Shown here: positions 53,273-62,556 of the stretch, one piece after another
How the letters are laid out: each line of letters begins with the position of its first letter
Position numbering within the stretch: position 1 is the first letter of the stretch
Assembly (NCBI GenBank): GCA_963745175.1
Contig: CAVUWK010000011.1
Coordinates: 1 to 64,000, forward strand
DNA: 64,000 nucleotides
Source of the DNA: Bog-473 sp963745175
GTDB lineage: Bacteria > Actinomycetota > Acidimicrobiia > Acidimicrobiales > RAAP-2
Direction of reading: 5' to 3'
The notes under the pieces: generated by a model
Database searches by the model: none
The model's input: the letters and a program-made list of their open reading frames with translations, nothing else
What the model was told of the DNA's origin: nothing
Position numbers and translations under genes: made by a program

Positions 53273-55801
53273 CTACTCGTCCTGCAGGATCACCGCGGTC
53301 GCCGTGTGGGCGGCCCGCCGGCCAGGAAGCACGGCAGCAAGGTTCGCCAGCACGAGAGCGGCCACCGCGGCGATCACGATCGACCACACCGGAACGATCG
53401 GAGCCGGGACCGCTCCGATCTCCTCGGCGAAGAGCGTCCAGAGCCAGCGCCCCAGCACGATGCCCAGCGGGACACCAATCACGACCCCGATGGTCGCCGT
53501 TATGGACGCGTGCCACGCGACGGCGGCGGACAGCTGCCGCTCGACGAAGCCCATCACCCGGAGCAGCGCGAGATCCCGGCGGCACCGCCGCACGGACGCC
53601 GCAAGAGCCAACCCGAGGGCCACCACCGCCGCCAGCGCGAGCGCGGCGGCCAGGAGCAACGGCGTCGTGCCCATGGAGCGGTAATTGGTGATCTGGGCGG
53701 GGTGCTGGACGGAGAGCACGCTTGCCTGGTTCCCGCCGCAGTTCGAATTCGGGTCTTGGTGGTCCAAGATGTGGTTCGCCGCCACCGACAGTCGTTGCGC
53801 CGCGGCAAGACCCTGGGGGGCGCCCTGGCCTCCGCGCACGCGCAAGAAGACCATGTTGGGCCCGGTGCAGGACGCGTCGTAAGCCTGGGGACCGAGGCTC
53901 TCCGTCACCGGCCCGGCGTCGGCCGGGACCAACGCACCGATCCCCATCGAGGTGTGCAGCCCCTCGGCGATCCCGATCGCCGGCATGGTGGCCACGCCGA
54001 CGATGGTGAGCCGGATGGCACGGGGCGGATAGGCGGGCACGTACTTGAGGCCCACGGTGTCCCCGATCCGCTTGTGCAGCTGCGCCAGCGTCGCCGCGCC
54101 GAGGACGATCTGATGCTTCGTCGTGATCCCGTGACCAGAGGTGACGGGTGGAGCGACCGGGCCACCGGGGTTCGACAACAGGGTCGGGACTTCGACGCCA
54201 TCGAGCTGCATGGTGGCGAACGAGACGCCGGACGACGACGTGACCTCGGGGTCGTGCCGGAGGGTCGCCACCGCCTTGTTCGGCACCGGCCCGTACCCGT
54301 CGGAGCTCTGCACCGCATAGTTCCAGTTCCACCCGTAGAGGGCCGGCTCGGACACCAGCGTGTGCAGGCTGGCGCCGAAGGTCAGCGTCGCCGTCACGAC
54401 GATCATGGCGACCACGGCCGCGAGCACGGCACCCCGGTACGGGCCCGCAGCACGTCCGGACCGTGCGTCAATGCCGAAGGTCGTGCCCGCGACCGCCGAG
54501 GGCGGCAGCCCGGCCCGGGCCGCGAGTTGCACGCTGGACGACCGGCGCGCGCCGGCGTGTGCGCGCCGCTGGGCTCGGTGCGGCTCCTCCAGGAAGGCGA
54601 TGAGCGCAGCGCTGACGGACAAGACGCCGACCAGGATCGCGAACCCGATGCCGAGCACCGACCAGTCCGCGTTCACCCCACGGTCGGGATAGACGGCACG
54701 GACCGGCCCGATGGGGAAGAGGGGGGACATGGCCAGAGCCACGCCGACGGCCAACACGGACCCGAGCAGGATCGATCCGAAGATGCCGATCAACCCGTCG
54801 AGCCCCGTCGTCATCGGGTCGGCCCCGACGGCGCGCATGACCACCAGATCCTGTTCACGCGCGCCCAGCCGCCGCGCGATGACCTGCATCCCGAGGAACA
54901 GGGCGGCGAGGGCGGCGATGGCGCCGAACGCCCCGAGGGCGAGCGCTTCGGGCCGGATCGCCTGTTCGGCCTCTCCCTGTATCTGCGACGCCACCTCGAA
55001 GTCGGTGAAGTAGCGCTGGGTCGTGTTCCACTTCCGCTCGACAGCGGGGACGTCTGCTGTACCCCCTCGCAACTGCACGCCCAGGTAGACCTGGGTCATA
55101 CGGTCGGAGCCCAGCGACCGGGCGAGGGCCGGTGTCCCGACGATGTAGGTCGGGAATTTTGCGATCTGGTCCTGCACCACCTCTCGGTTCAGGAGGCCGA
55201 TGCCGACGACCTTGAGCCCCAGCCGCCGGCTGGTGGTCGATGTCGAATTCGAAGCCGTATCGATGGACACGGGGATGGTCTGCCCGAGATGCAGTCCCAG
55301 CGCCGATGCCGCCGTCTGCGTGACCACGACCTCGTCGGCGCGGGCGGGAACGGCCATCCTCCCGCTCGTGACGGTGAAGCGATCCTGGTCGAACAGGAGA
55401 CCGTTGACGCTGCTGACGAGGATGACGTTGCCGAGGCTGGCCGGCCCGGCCTTTCCGTGCTTCACGATTGACGCAGGCAGCGCCTCGTAGCTCTCGACCC
55501 GCGTCACCTGCGGGTACTTGCGCACTGCGTTGGTCAGCCGCTGCGCCAGGTATGCCTGAGGGGGGGCCGAACCGCCGGCCGGCTCGATCATGAGATCGGA
55601 AGGATTGGTCGCGGCCAGGAACGTCGAGTACGACGACGCGGTCCGCCGCGCTGCGGCGATGGAGCCGAGCGCCACGCCGCCGGCCAGGCCGATGACAAGC
55701 ACGAGCACCAGATAGCCCGCCCGCTGCCGCCTCCAGCCGACGACTGATCGGTACCCGGCGGTCCGCAGGGCCGAGGAGCTCCGCGCCGCGCCCTCGCCCA
55801 T
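53273..55801 (-). CDS. FtsX-like ABC permease (MacB type)
   Basis: This 842-residue protein from 55801 has a membrane helix near residues 30-50 (YLVLVLVIGLAGGVALGSIAAAR). A large extracytoplasmic domain follows (to about 290), then three helices (AFGAIAALAALFLGM to IGFAILVGVLSVSAAL). A second extracytoplasmic domain starts after VTATLTFGASLHTL, and there are three C-terminal helices (LALAAVVALGLALAASV to IVIAAVAALVLANLAAVLP). Two FtsX domains in this order are typical of MacB-PCD-type permeases used for lipoprotein or peptide export or cell-envelope control. No partner ATPase is adjacent; it follows the binding-protein gene of locus B at 76 bases and may or may not belong to that operon. Confidence 0.88.
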   Translation of the reverse strand: MGEGAARSSSALRTAGYRSVVGWRRQRAGYLVLVLVIGLAGGVALGSIAAARRTASSYSTFLAATNPSDLMIEPAGGSAPPQAYLAQRLTNAVRKYPQVTRVESYEALPASIVKHGKAGPASLGNVILVSSVNGLLFDQDRFTVTSGRMAVPARADEVVVTQTAASALGLHLGQTIPVSIDTASNSTSTTSRRLGLKVVGIGLLNREVVQDQIAKFPTYIVGTPALARSLGSDRMTQVYLGVQLRGGTADVPAVERKWNTTQRYFTDFEVASQIQGEAEQAIRPEALALGAFGAIAALAALFLGMQVIARRLGAREQDLVVMRAVGADPMTTGLDGLIGIFGSILLGSVLAVGVALAMSPLFPIGPVRAVYPDRGVNADWSVLGIGFAILVGVLSVSAALIAFLEEPHRAQRRAHAGARRSSSVQLAARAGLPPSAVAGTTFGIDARSGRAAGPYRGAVLAAVVAMIVVTATLTFGASLHTLVSEPALYGWNWNYAVQSSDGYGPVPNKAVATLRHDPEVTSSSGVSFATMQLDGVEVPTLLSNPGGPVAPPVTSGHGITTKHQIVLGAATLAQLHKRIGDTVGLKYVPAYPPRAIRLTIVGVATMPAIGIAEGLHTSMGIGALVPADAGPVTESLGPQAYDASCTGPNMVFLRVRGGQGAPQGLAAAQRLSVAANHILDHQDPNSNCGGNQASVLSVQHPAQITNYRSMGTTPLLLAAALALAAVVALGLALAASVRRCRRDLALLRVMGFVERQLSAAVAWHASITATIGVVIGVPLGIVLGRWLWTLFAEEIGAVPAPIVPVWSIVIAAVAALVLANLAAVLPGRRAAHTATAVILQDE

Positions 55802-55877
55802 CGCTCCAGCCTGCAGGATTGTCAGTCGTTCGCCAATGGGGTCAGCAGGCCCGCTGACCTCGTGGTACCACGAGTGC

Positions 55878-57417
55878 CTACGAGGCCGGCAACGGTTTGA
55901 ACGGCTGCACCGTCACCCAGCACGTGCCCTGGGCCTTGGGGGCCATCGGATGCTTGCACTGCGTGGTCGGTGGCACGTTGTTGTGCACCTTGACGACCTG
56001 GTACTGCGTCGGCCCGTAGAACTTGTCGGGGCCGAAGCTCCACACGGGCGAGAGTGTGCCGGGATAGTTCGTGATCTTCGACATGGCCTCCACGAAGGTG
56101 CGCCGGTTCAGGTTCTTGCCGGCGTCCTTGGCCGCTGTGGCAAAGAGCCGGATCGCTCCGCACCAGGCCTGAATCGGGCCCTGCTCCTCGATGAAGTGGT
56201 ACAGCGTGCCCGCGATCGGCTTCGGGTGATAGGCGTGCCAGGTCGTGTAGCACGAGCGCACGCCGGGGTCGTAGCCGCCCTGGGCTTGGGGTCGGTTGTC
56301 GTCGATGCCGCCAAGTGTCTCCGTTGTCACGCCTTCCTGCCCGTTGAGCGCCTGCTCGTAGGGGACCGGGATGAGCCCCAGCGCCACCTCGATCGTCGAC
56401 TGGTAGTCGCTCAGGAGGAGCTGCGGGTAGTACTGCTGGGCATTCTCGGCCCCGATGTAGGGGAAGAACGCGTTCTCTCGGAGCAGTGGGATGACCGATT
56501 GGACGCCGGCCGCCTTGAACTTCTCCACGGCCAGCTGCGCGTCGGAATTCGTGGTGGCGGTCTGGTCCGTGCTGCCGGCCACCGTCTCCACGAGCGGGGT
56601 GATACCCACCTTCTTCAGGTCGGGCAGGAGGAAGTCGTTGAGCGCCGCCTGGTCGGGCGCCTGGTCCGAGACCACCACGCCGACTTTCTTGCCGTGGCCG
56701 AGCCGTCCCGAGCTCTGCCCCCACTGGACCACGGCCGCCAGCACCGGCGCCATGTCTGGGCCGGTCCACCACAGGTAGGGCGAGCCCAGGTTGGTCCAGT
56801 TCGTGGTGGTCGACCAGGCGCTGAGGAGCGGCGTCTGGCCCTGTTGGGTGACACAGAGCTGGTCGTCCTGCTCCCAGGTGCCGATGCCGTCGACCACGGC
56901 GAAAGCGGCCGGGCTGCCCTGGGTCCACTGCCGGCACAGCGACTCCATGTTGGCGTCGTTGGTCGGGTCGAACTGCACGATGATCGGGTTGATCTTGCGG
57001 CCGTTGATGCCGCCGCTGTTGTTGATCTGGTTCACGTAGAGATGGATCGCCGGGATCTGCTCGTTGTACTCCTTGTCCGCGGCGAAGCCCTCCTTCCCGG
57101 CCAGGCTGTTGATGGCGACGATGGGGAAGACCACATTGATGCTCGTGGCGCTGACGCCGCGGCTGCTCGTGCTCGCCTGGGTCACCGGCGTCGCGCTCGG
57201 TGCTCGACGCCACCTCGGCCGCGCCGGCCGTGCCCGACCCGCCCGGTGTGCCCGCGGGGGCCAGGACGAGCCAGGCGACGAGCCCGACGACGATGGCGAT
57301 GATGATCAGCGCCGTGCGCACCTGCGTGGCACGGGGCCGCCGGCGCAGGCGCCGCCAGGACCGGCCCACCGGCGCCAGAGGATGGAATGCCACCCCCCGA
57401 TGCGTAGAAACGTCCAT
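55878..57417 (-). CDS. Liv-type substrate-binding protein (locus B, one frame break)
   Basis: ATG 57417 has a GGAGG site five bases upstream and lies just after the LivG stop. The first ~75 residues hold a single membrane anchor, VRTALIIIAIVVGLVAWLVL, with no lipobox, so the protein is probably membrane-tethered. One extra base near 57190 then gives VTQASTSSRGVSATSINVVFPI and the binding-protein core: YVNQINNSGGINGRKINPIIV, LLRENAFFPYIGAENAQQYYPQL and IEEQGPIQAWCGAIRLFATAAKD. The corrected length is about 513 residues. It is the receptor of transport locus B; the ligand is unknown. It is not closely similar to the locus A proteins beyond the shared fold. Confidence 0.85.
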
Positions 57418-57431
57418 GCTCGCCTCCATCC

Positions 57432-58295
57432 TCACCCTCCTTCGCCGCGGCCTGAGCCGCCGCCCTCCCCCATCGGACCCGAGGCCATCAGGGCCTCGTC
57501 GCTCGCACCAAGGTAGGCGGCGAGAGCCGTCGGGTCAGCGCGGATGACTTCGGGGGGGCCGGCGGCCACCACCCGGCCGAGTTCCATGACCACAACGGTG
57601 GAGCAGAGCGCGAAGACCAGGGGCACGTCGTGCTCGACCAAAATGATGGTGGTGTCGGCCACCTCGTGGATCCGGCGCAGGAGAGGAATGAACGCTTCGG
57701 CCTCCCGTTGGGCGATGCCCGCCGTGGGCTCGTCGAGCAGGAGGAGCCGCGGCTTGGCCAGGACGATGGAGGCCAGGTCGACCACCCGGCGCGTCCCGGT
57801 GGACAGCTCGGCCGTGCGATGGTGGCGGAACCGCTCCAGGCCGAAGGCGCTGATCGCCTGGTCCACCGCCTCGAGCTTGCGCCGCTCGACCCGCCGGGCC
57901 CACGGGAGGCGGAGGGTGGTCGAGAGCACCGCCACCTCGCGGCGCGCGTCCTCGCTCAGCAGGAGGACGTCGAGCACGGTGAGCTCGGGGAACAGCAGGC
58001 AGTCCTGGAAGGAACGGACCATCCCCACGCTCAGGCGCTCCTCGGGCAGGTATTCGGCCAGGTCCGTGTCGTCGAGGCGCACGGTCCCCACCTGCGGCGC
58101 CACCAGCCCCGAGATCACGTCGAGGGTCGTCGTCTTGCCCGAGCCATTGGCCCCGATCAGCCCCACGATGGATCCCGGCGCGGCGTCGAACGTCACCCCG
58201 TTGAGCGCGTGGACGCCGCCGAAGCGCACGTCCACACCGTCGACGCGGAGGCGAGCCGGGTGCACCGACACCGCGCGCTCGGCGACGGCCGTCAC
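57432..58295 (-). CDS. livG: LivG-type ABC ATPase (locus B)
   Basis: GTG 58295 overlaps the stop of the fused permease (GTGA). The 287-residue protein has VRFGGVHALNGVTFDAAPGSI, Walker A GANGSGKTT at 48-56, Q-loop MVRSFQDCLLFPEL, signature LSTGTRR, Walker B LLLLDEPTAGIA and switch His in LVEHDVPLVFAL. The LSTGTRR signature matches that of the C-terminal ATPase in the locus A fusion (LSTGVRR), unlike the LSGGEQQ of the LivF-type domains. It hydrolyses ATP to drive transport together with the LivF domain of the MFS fusion upstream. The last ~15 residues are Gly-rich. Confidence 0.93.
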   Translation of the reverse strand: MTAVAERAVSVHPARLRVDGVDVRFGGVHALNGVTFDAAPGSIVGLIGANGSGKTTTLDVISGLVAPQVGTVRLDDTDLAEYLPEERLSVGMVRSFQDCLLFPELTVLDVLLLSEDARREVAVLSTTLRLPWARRVERRKLEAVDQAISAFGLERFRHHRTAELSTGTRRVVDLASIVLAKPRLLLLDEPTAGIAQREAEAFIPLLRRIHEVADTTIILVEHDVPLVFALCSTVVVMELGRVVAAGPPEVIRADPTALAAYLGASDEALMASGPMGEGGGSGRGEGG

Positions 58296-60295
58296 TGCTT
58301 GGTCCCGTCGGCCACGGCCAAGGGGGCGACCGGCGGCCCGGCGTGGCGGGAGCTCAGCCGCCCCTGTGCGGCACGGATCCCCACCGTCACCAGGTCGCCG
58401 GAGCGGTGCAGCAACTCGGCCAACCCTCCGGGCAGGTACAGGATGAACGCGATCAGGCCGAGGCCGCTCGTGATGAATTGGATCGTCTGGTTGGCGCCGA
58501 AGAGGGCGGGCAGGCCCTCGAGGTAGATGGCGCCGAGAATTGCCCCGGAAATGGAGCCCAGACCGCCGATGACGACCATGGAGATGATGACGAACGACGT
58601 GGTGGGGTCGAAAGTGATGTCGGTGTTGTTCAGCTGCTGGGTGGCGAAGGCGAAGCAGACGCCGGCGTAGCCGGCCATGAAGCCCGAGAGCCCGAAGGCC
58701 AACAGCTTGGTGCGCAGGATCGGGATCCCCATGGCCGCCGCGGTCAGTTCGTTGTCGCGCACGGCGACCAGGCGGCGGGCCACGCCCTTGTCGCGCCAGA
58801 TCCGCACCATGTAGATGGACAGCAGCAGCACGCCCAGCGAGAACCAGGCGAAGGACTGCTGCGAGGCCAGGCTGATGCCGAACAGCGTGGGGCGACCCAG
58901 GAACGTGTAGCCCGGGTCGGGTAGGCCGGTGCAGAGCGTCTTGTTGATTCCGGGCACGGTGAAGCAGGGGGTGGCCAGCACCGCGCTCTGCATGAAGATG
59001 GCGAACGCGAGCGTGGTCACCGCCAGGAAGAGGCCGGGCATGCGCAGCGCCGGCAACCCGACGATGATGGCAACCAGCGCGGTCACGGCGCCGCCGTAGA
59101 GCATCACGATGGGTAACGGCAGCGACGTGCCCAGGTGCACCGCCACGAGCGCGCCCACGGCGACGAGGCCGAATTGCCCCAGGGAGACCTGGCCCGCCCA
59201 GCCCGTGAGCATGGTCAGGCTCAGGGCGATGACCGAGTAGATGCAGATCTGGCTGAACAGCACGTTGTTGCCGACCGAGAGCACGAAAGGCAGCAGGACG
59301 GCGAGCCCGATGGTGAACCAGATACCGGTGACCGAGACCCGGCGGCGCAGCTGGTCGACTCCGGCCCGCATGGTCGTGGCCGCGCCGTGCTGCCAGGTGC
59401 TCCGCTCCCCCGTCCTCGCCCCCTTGCGCAGGGCGCCCACCCGCACCAGCAGGACGAGCATGACGATGACGAAGATGATCAGCTGCTGCTTGGCCGGCGA
59501 GGGGACGTTCCACTCGAGCAGCTCGAGGAAGACACCCATCCCGACGCCGGCGATGAACGCGACCGTCAGGTTGATCATCGCCCCGATGAGCGCCGCCGTC
59601 AGCGCGTAGAGGAGCAGGTCGGGCGACAACGCCTGCGTCAGCGCGCTGGTCTGGTTGGGGGCGTTGAGGATGGCCGTGAAGGCCGACAGCGCGCCGGCCA
59701 CCGTCCAGGTCAGCGTGGAGGTGCGGCGGATCCACACGCCCGAGAGCCGGGCGGAATCCGCGTTCTCCGACATGGCGCGCATGGCCAGTCCCCACGAGGT
59801 GAACCGGACCGCCAGCACCAAGATGATGGTGACGATGGGCGCCACGATGAGGGTCAGCACCTCGGTGGGCGTGATGATGAACGGTCCGAGCGAGAAGGAC
59901 AGGTCGAAGGGAACCGGCACCGGCTTGTAGAGGTTGGCCGGCCTGATGAAGGGCAGCGCGGTCAGCGCAAGCAACACGTAGCTCAACCCGATGGTGGCCA
60001 CCATGACGAGGACGCGGGGGCGGCTGAACAGCCGGCGCAGCACGAGCTCGGATCCGGCGCCGACGAGCGCGGCCAGCCCGACGGACAGCACCAGACCGAA
60101 CCAGTAGTTGAAGTGGAAGTCCGCCGTCAGCTTCACCAGGAACACGGCGGCGATGACGCCGATCTGGCCCTGGGCGAAGTTGAGGACCCGGTTGGTGCGG
60201 TAGACGAGCACGAGGCCCAGAGCCAGCAGCCCGTATCCCAGGCCGTAGAAGACTCCCTGGATGAGGATGAAGTTGGGAGCCGAGAACGCGAGCAC
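58292..60295 (-). CDS. Fused LivH-LivM branched-chain-type ABC permease (locus B)
   Basis: GTG 60295 gives an intact 667-residue protein, six bases after the MFS-LivF stop. Residues 1-290 are LivH-like (IQGVFYGLGYGLLALGLVLVYRTNRVLNFAQGQIG, MRAMSENADSARLSGVWI). A cytoplasmic linker near 290-315 follows. Residues 330-640 are LivM-like: LTMLTGWAGQVSLGQFGLVAVGAL, GLPALRMPGLFLAVTTLAF, RRLVAVRDNELTAAAMGI and MVVIGGLGSISGAILGAIYL. Both EAA-type loops for ATPase contact are present. It is the pore of transport locus B and has no frame break, so it validates the fused architecture proposed for locus A. Confidence 0.94.
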   Translation of the reverse strand: MLAFSAPNFILIQGVFYGLGYGLLALGLVLVYRTNRVLNFAQGQIGVIAAVFLVKLTADFHFNYWFGLVLSVGLAALVGAGSELVLRRLFSRPRVLVMVATIGLSYVLLALTALPFIRPANLYKPVPVPFDLSFSLGPFIITPTEVLTLIVAPIVTIILVLAVRFTSWGLAMRAMSENADSARLSGVWIRRTSTLTWTVAGALSAFTAILNAPNQTSALTQALSPDLLLYALTAALIGAMINLTVAFIAGVGMGVFLELLEWNVPSPAKQQLIIFVIVMLVLLVRVGALRKGARTGERSTWQHGAATTMRAGVDQLRRRVSVTGIWFTIGLAVLLPFVLSVGNNVLFSQICIYSVIALSLTMLTGWAGQVSLGQFGLVAVGALVAVHLGTSLPLPIVMLYGGAVTALVAIIVGLPALRMPGLFLAVTTLAFAIFMQSAVLATPCFTVPGINKTLCTGLPDPGYTFLGRPTLFGISLASQQSFAWFSLGVLLLSIYMVRIWRDKGVARRLVAVRDNELTAAAMGIPILRTKLLAFGLSGFMAGYAGVCFAFATQQLNNTDITFDPTTSFVIISMVVIGGLGSISGAILGAIYLEGLPALFGANQTIQFITSGLGLIAFILYLPGGLAELLHRSGDLVTVGIRAAQGRLSSRHAGPPVAPLAVADGTKQ

Positions 60296-60301
60296 GGGCG
60301 C

Positions 60302-62506
60302 CTAGGTGAGCCCGGCGGCCGCGGTGCCGAGGAAGACGGGACGCAGCAGGTCGTCGCGGGCCATCAGCTCGGCGGTCGGCCCGTCGAAGCGGATCTCACC
60401 GCGCTCCATGAAGAAGCAGCGCTGGGCCAGGCTGAGGGCGCGGTTCAGGCTCTGCTCCACCAGGATCACCGTGGTCCCGGACTCGTTGATGCGGCGCACC
60501 ATGCCCATCAGCCGCTCCACCGTCATGGGCGCCAGGCCCAATGCCAGCTCGTCGATCATCAGAAGCCGCGGGCTCGTCATCATGACCCGCGACAGGGCGA
60601 GCATCTGCTGCTCACCACCGGAGAGCGTCCCGGCCGGCTGGTCCAGCCGCTCGGCCAGCTCCGGGAACGCGGCCAACGCCTCGTCGTGCGCACGCTTGGT
60701 CCGGGACCGGTCCCGCCGCAGCGTGTGGCCGCCGATACGCAGGTTGTCGCGCACGCTGAGCCCGGGGAAGGTCATCTTCCCGCCCACCAGAAGGGCCACC
60801 CCCTCGTCGATGATCTGCTCCGGTTCGAGGTAGGTGACGTTCATGCCGAAGATCCGGATGACCCCGCGGTGCGGGTGGGACAGACCCGAGACGGCGCGCA
60901 GCAGCGTGGACTTGCCGGCGCCGTTCGTCCCGAGCAGCGCAACCATCTCCCCCTCTTCGACTTCGAGGTTGACGTCGAAGAGGACCTGGTTGGTGCCGTA
61001 GAAGAAGTCGAGGTTGTGAACCTGCAGTGCCGGGATGTCGCCGCCGGACTGGCGCCGCTTGCCCTCGGTGTAGCGCTCGATCACGTCCTCGATCACGAGC
61101 GTGATGTCGCGGCGTACGCTGCGCGAGCCGATGATGAGCAGGAGCCCGCCCACGGCGCAGACGGGAAATATCAGCGTGAGCGACACCACGATGCCGTGCA
61201 GGCCGCCGATGGCGTCCGAGACCGCGCCCACCAGCACCGTGCCGGCGAAGCCGCCGAAGACGAGCGAGTAGACGCCGAACATGGCGAAGCAGATGGTGCG
61301 CATCTCGGGCGGGGCCGTCGCGGCCAGCGTCAGGAAGATGCAGATGGCCAAGGGCGACACGGCGGCGTTGGCCAGGAACTGCAGCACCACCACCATCCAG
61401 AGCTTGGGGACGTAGAGGGAGAGCACGAAGAACCCGCCGTAGGCCGTGATGCAGATACCGGAGATGACCAGCGGGCGCTGGGGGGCGCGGCGGAAGTAGC
61501 GGTCGCCGAACACGTACGCGATGGGGAGCCCGAGGAAGGCGGCCAGGCCGATGATGGCGTACACCTCGCTGCGCGAGGCCGTGTCGAGGCCGAACTTGTC
61601 GATGAAGAACAGGTTCCCGAACAGCCCGGCGCCCGTCCCGGCGAAGCCGAGGATGGCCACGGCCACCAGCTCGTAGTACAGGGAGCGGACCCGCAGGAGC
61701 CTGGTCACGGCCGAGCCGAGGAGGACGCGGGGCGCCTTCTCCTGTTGGGTCTGGACGTCCATGCCCGACGCCTTGAGGATGTGGCTGCTCTCGTTGGCCC
61801 CCTTGTCCGGCTCCTTCAGCGTGAAGAGGGCCAAACCGAGCGGAATGCCGACCAGCGCCACCAGCAACCCGTAGCGCCAGTTGTGGGCGATCGTCACGAC
61901 GTAACCGAAGATGAGGATCCCGATCGTCTGCGACAGGGGGTCGGAGAGGTTGTGCCAGCTGAAGACCCGTCCCCGCCCCTCGGTCGGGTAGGCGTCGGAG
62001 AGGAACGAGTTGTGCACCGTGTTGTTCACCCCGGTGCCCACCGAGGCGGCCAGGTAGAGAAAGGCGAACCACCAGACGTTGGGCGAGAGCGCCATGAGGG
62101 CGCCGAAGCAGGCGAAGACAAGGAGGGCGACGGCCGCCACCACCTTGCGGCTGCCCCGGTCGGCCCACAGCGCCAGCGGCACGGCCCAGAGGAGCTGGGA
62201 GACCTGGGCGATGAAGGCCACCGCGCCGAGCGACGCGTTTGACATGTGGAACGACATCTTGAGGTTGTTCCCGACGAGCGAGATCCCGTTGCCGAAGGTG
62301 CCCGGCACCAGCGCCGCTGCGGTCAGGAGGATCAGTGGGGCGTAGCCCGAACTCTTCAGGATGCCGATGAGCGGCGGCGGCTTGCCCTCCCCCGTTCCCG
62401 GCATGACCGCGAGGTCCGCCACCACGTCGGCGTCCTTGACCTGGGACACCGCCTCGCGCAGGAGATCCTCCGGGACGGCGAAGTCGAACAGCGGATCGTC
62501 GGTCAC
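60302..62506 (-). CDS. MFS carrier - LivF ATPase fusion (locus B)
   Basis: This is an uninterrupted 734-residue protein. After a cytoplasmic ~50-residue start, residues 52-460 form a 12-helix MFS carrier with motif A LWADRGSRK near 113-121 and a long central loop (231-262). Residues 461-490 are a charged linker. Residues 493-730 are a LivF-type ATPase: Walker A GTNGAGKST at 526-534, signature LSGGEQQ at 628-634, Walker B LLMIDELALGLAP at 648-660, and the LVEQSLNRAL switch region, in which Gln follows Glu as usual in LivF. The ATPase should pair with the separate LivG and the LivHM pore. The MFS half could be a co-transporter, a membrane anchor or a ligand sensor. Confidence 0.93.
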   Translation of the reverse strand: MTDDPLFDFAVPEDLLREAVSQVKDADVVADLAVMPGTGEGKPPPLIGILKSSGYAPLILLTAAALVPGTFGNGISLVGNNLKMSFHMSNASLGAVAFIAQVSQLLWAVPLALWADRGSRKVVAAVALLVFACFGALMALSPNVWWFAFLYLAASVGTGVNNTVHNSFLSDAYPTEGRGRVFSWHNLSDPLSQTIGILIFGYVVTIAHNWRYGLLVALVGIPLGLALFTLKEPDKGANESSHILKASGMDVQTQQEKAPRVLLGSAVTRLLRVRSLYYELVAVAILGFAGTGAGLFGNLFFIDKFGLDTASRSEVYAIIGLAAFLGLPIAYVFGDRYFRRAPQRPLVISGICITAYGGFFVLSLYVPKLWMVVVLQFLANAAVSPLAICIFLTLAATAPPEMRTICFAMFGVYSLVFGGFAGTVLVGAVSDAIGGLHGIVVSLTLIFPVCAVGGLLLIIGSRSVRRDITLVIEDVIERYTEGKRRQSGGDIPALQVHNLDFFYGTNQVLFDVNLEVEEGEMVALLGTNGAGKSTLLRAVSGLSHPHRGVIRIFGMNVTYLEPEQIIDEGVALLVGGKMTFPGLSVRDNLRIGGHTLRRDRSRTKRAHDEALAAFPELAERLDQPAGTLSGGEQQMLALSRVMMTSPRLLMIDELALGLAPMTVERLMGMVRRINESGTTVILVEQSLNRALSLAQRCFFMERGEIRFDGPTAELMARDDLLRPVFLGTAAAGLT

Positions 62507-62524
62507 CGGCTTGGGACTCTATCT

Positions 62525-62540
62525 CTGACACCGCTGTCAG
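62525..62540. promoter_or_regulatory. Palindrome upstream of the MFS-LivF gene
   Basis: CTGACA (62525-62530), spacer CCGC, TGTCAG (62535-62540) is a perfect inverted repeat in the 50-bp gap between the LarA-like gene and the MFS-LivF start, 19 bases before the latter. It shares TGACA/TGTCA half-sites with the TetR operator at 20296, though with a 4-nt spacer. It may mark a regulated promoter inside the operon. Confidence 0.5.
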
Positions 62541-62556
62541 GTAGGGGAACTCGCCC

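Noticed and set aside
53306..55471. Open frame of 721 residues antisense to the FtsX-like permease
   Set aside because: The low-complexity Arg/His/Gly/Asp composition is typical of a shadow frame; the minus strand encodes a well-supported membrane protein.
59135..62242. Open frame of 1035 residues on the plus strand opposite locus B
   Set aside because: It is antisense to the clearly coding LivHM and MFS-LivF genes, is rich in His, Gln, Arg, Asp and Gly in the pattern produced by mirrored GC-rich codons, and has no recognisable domain.
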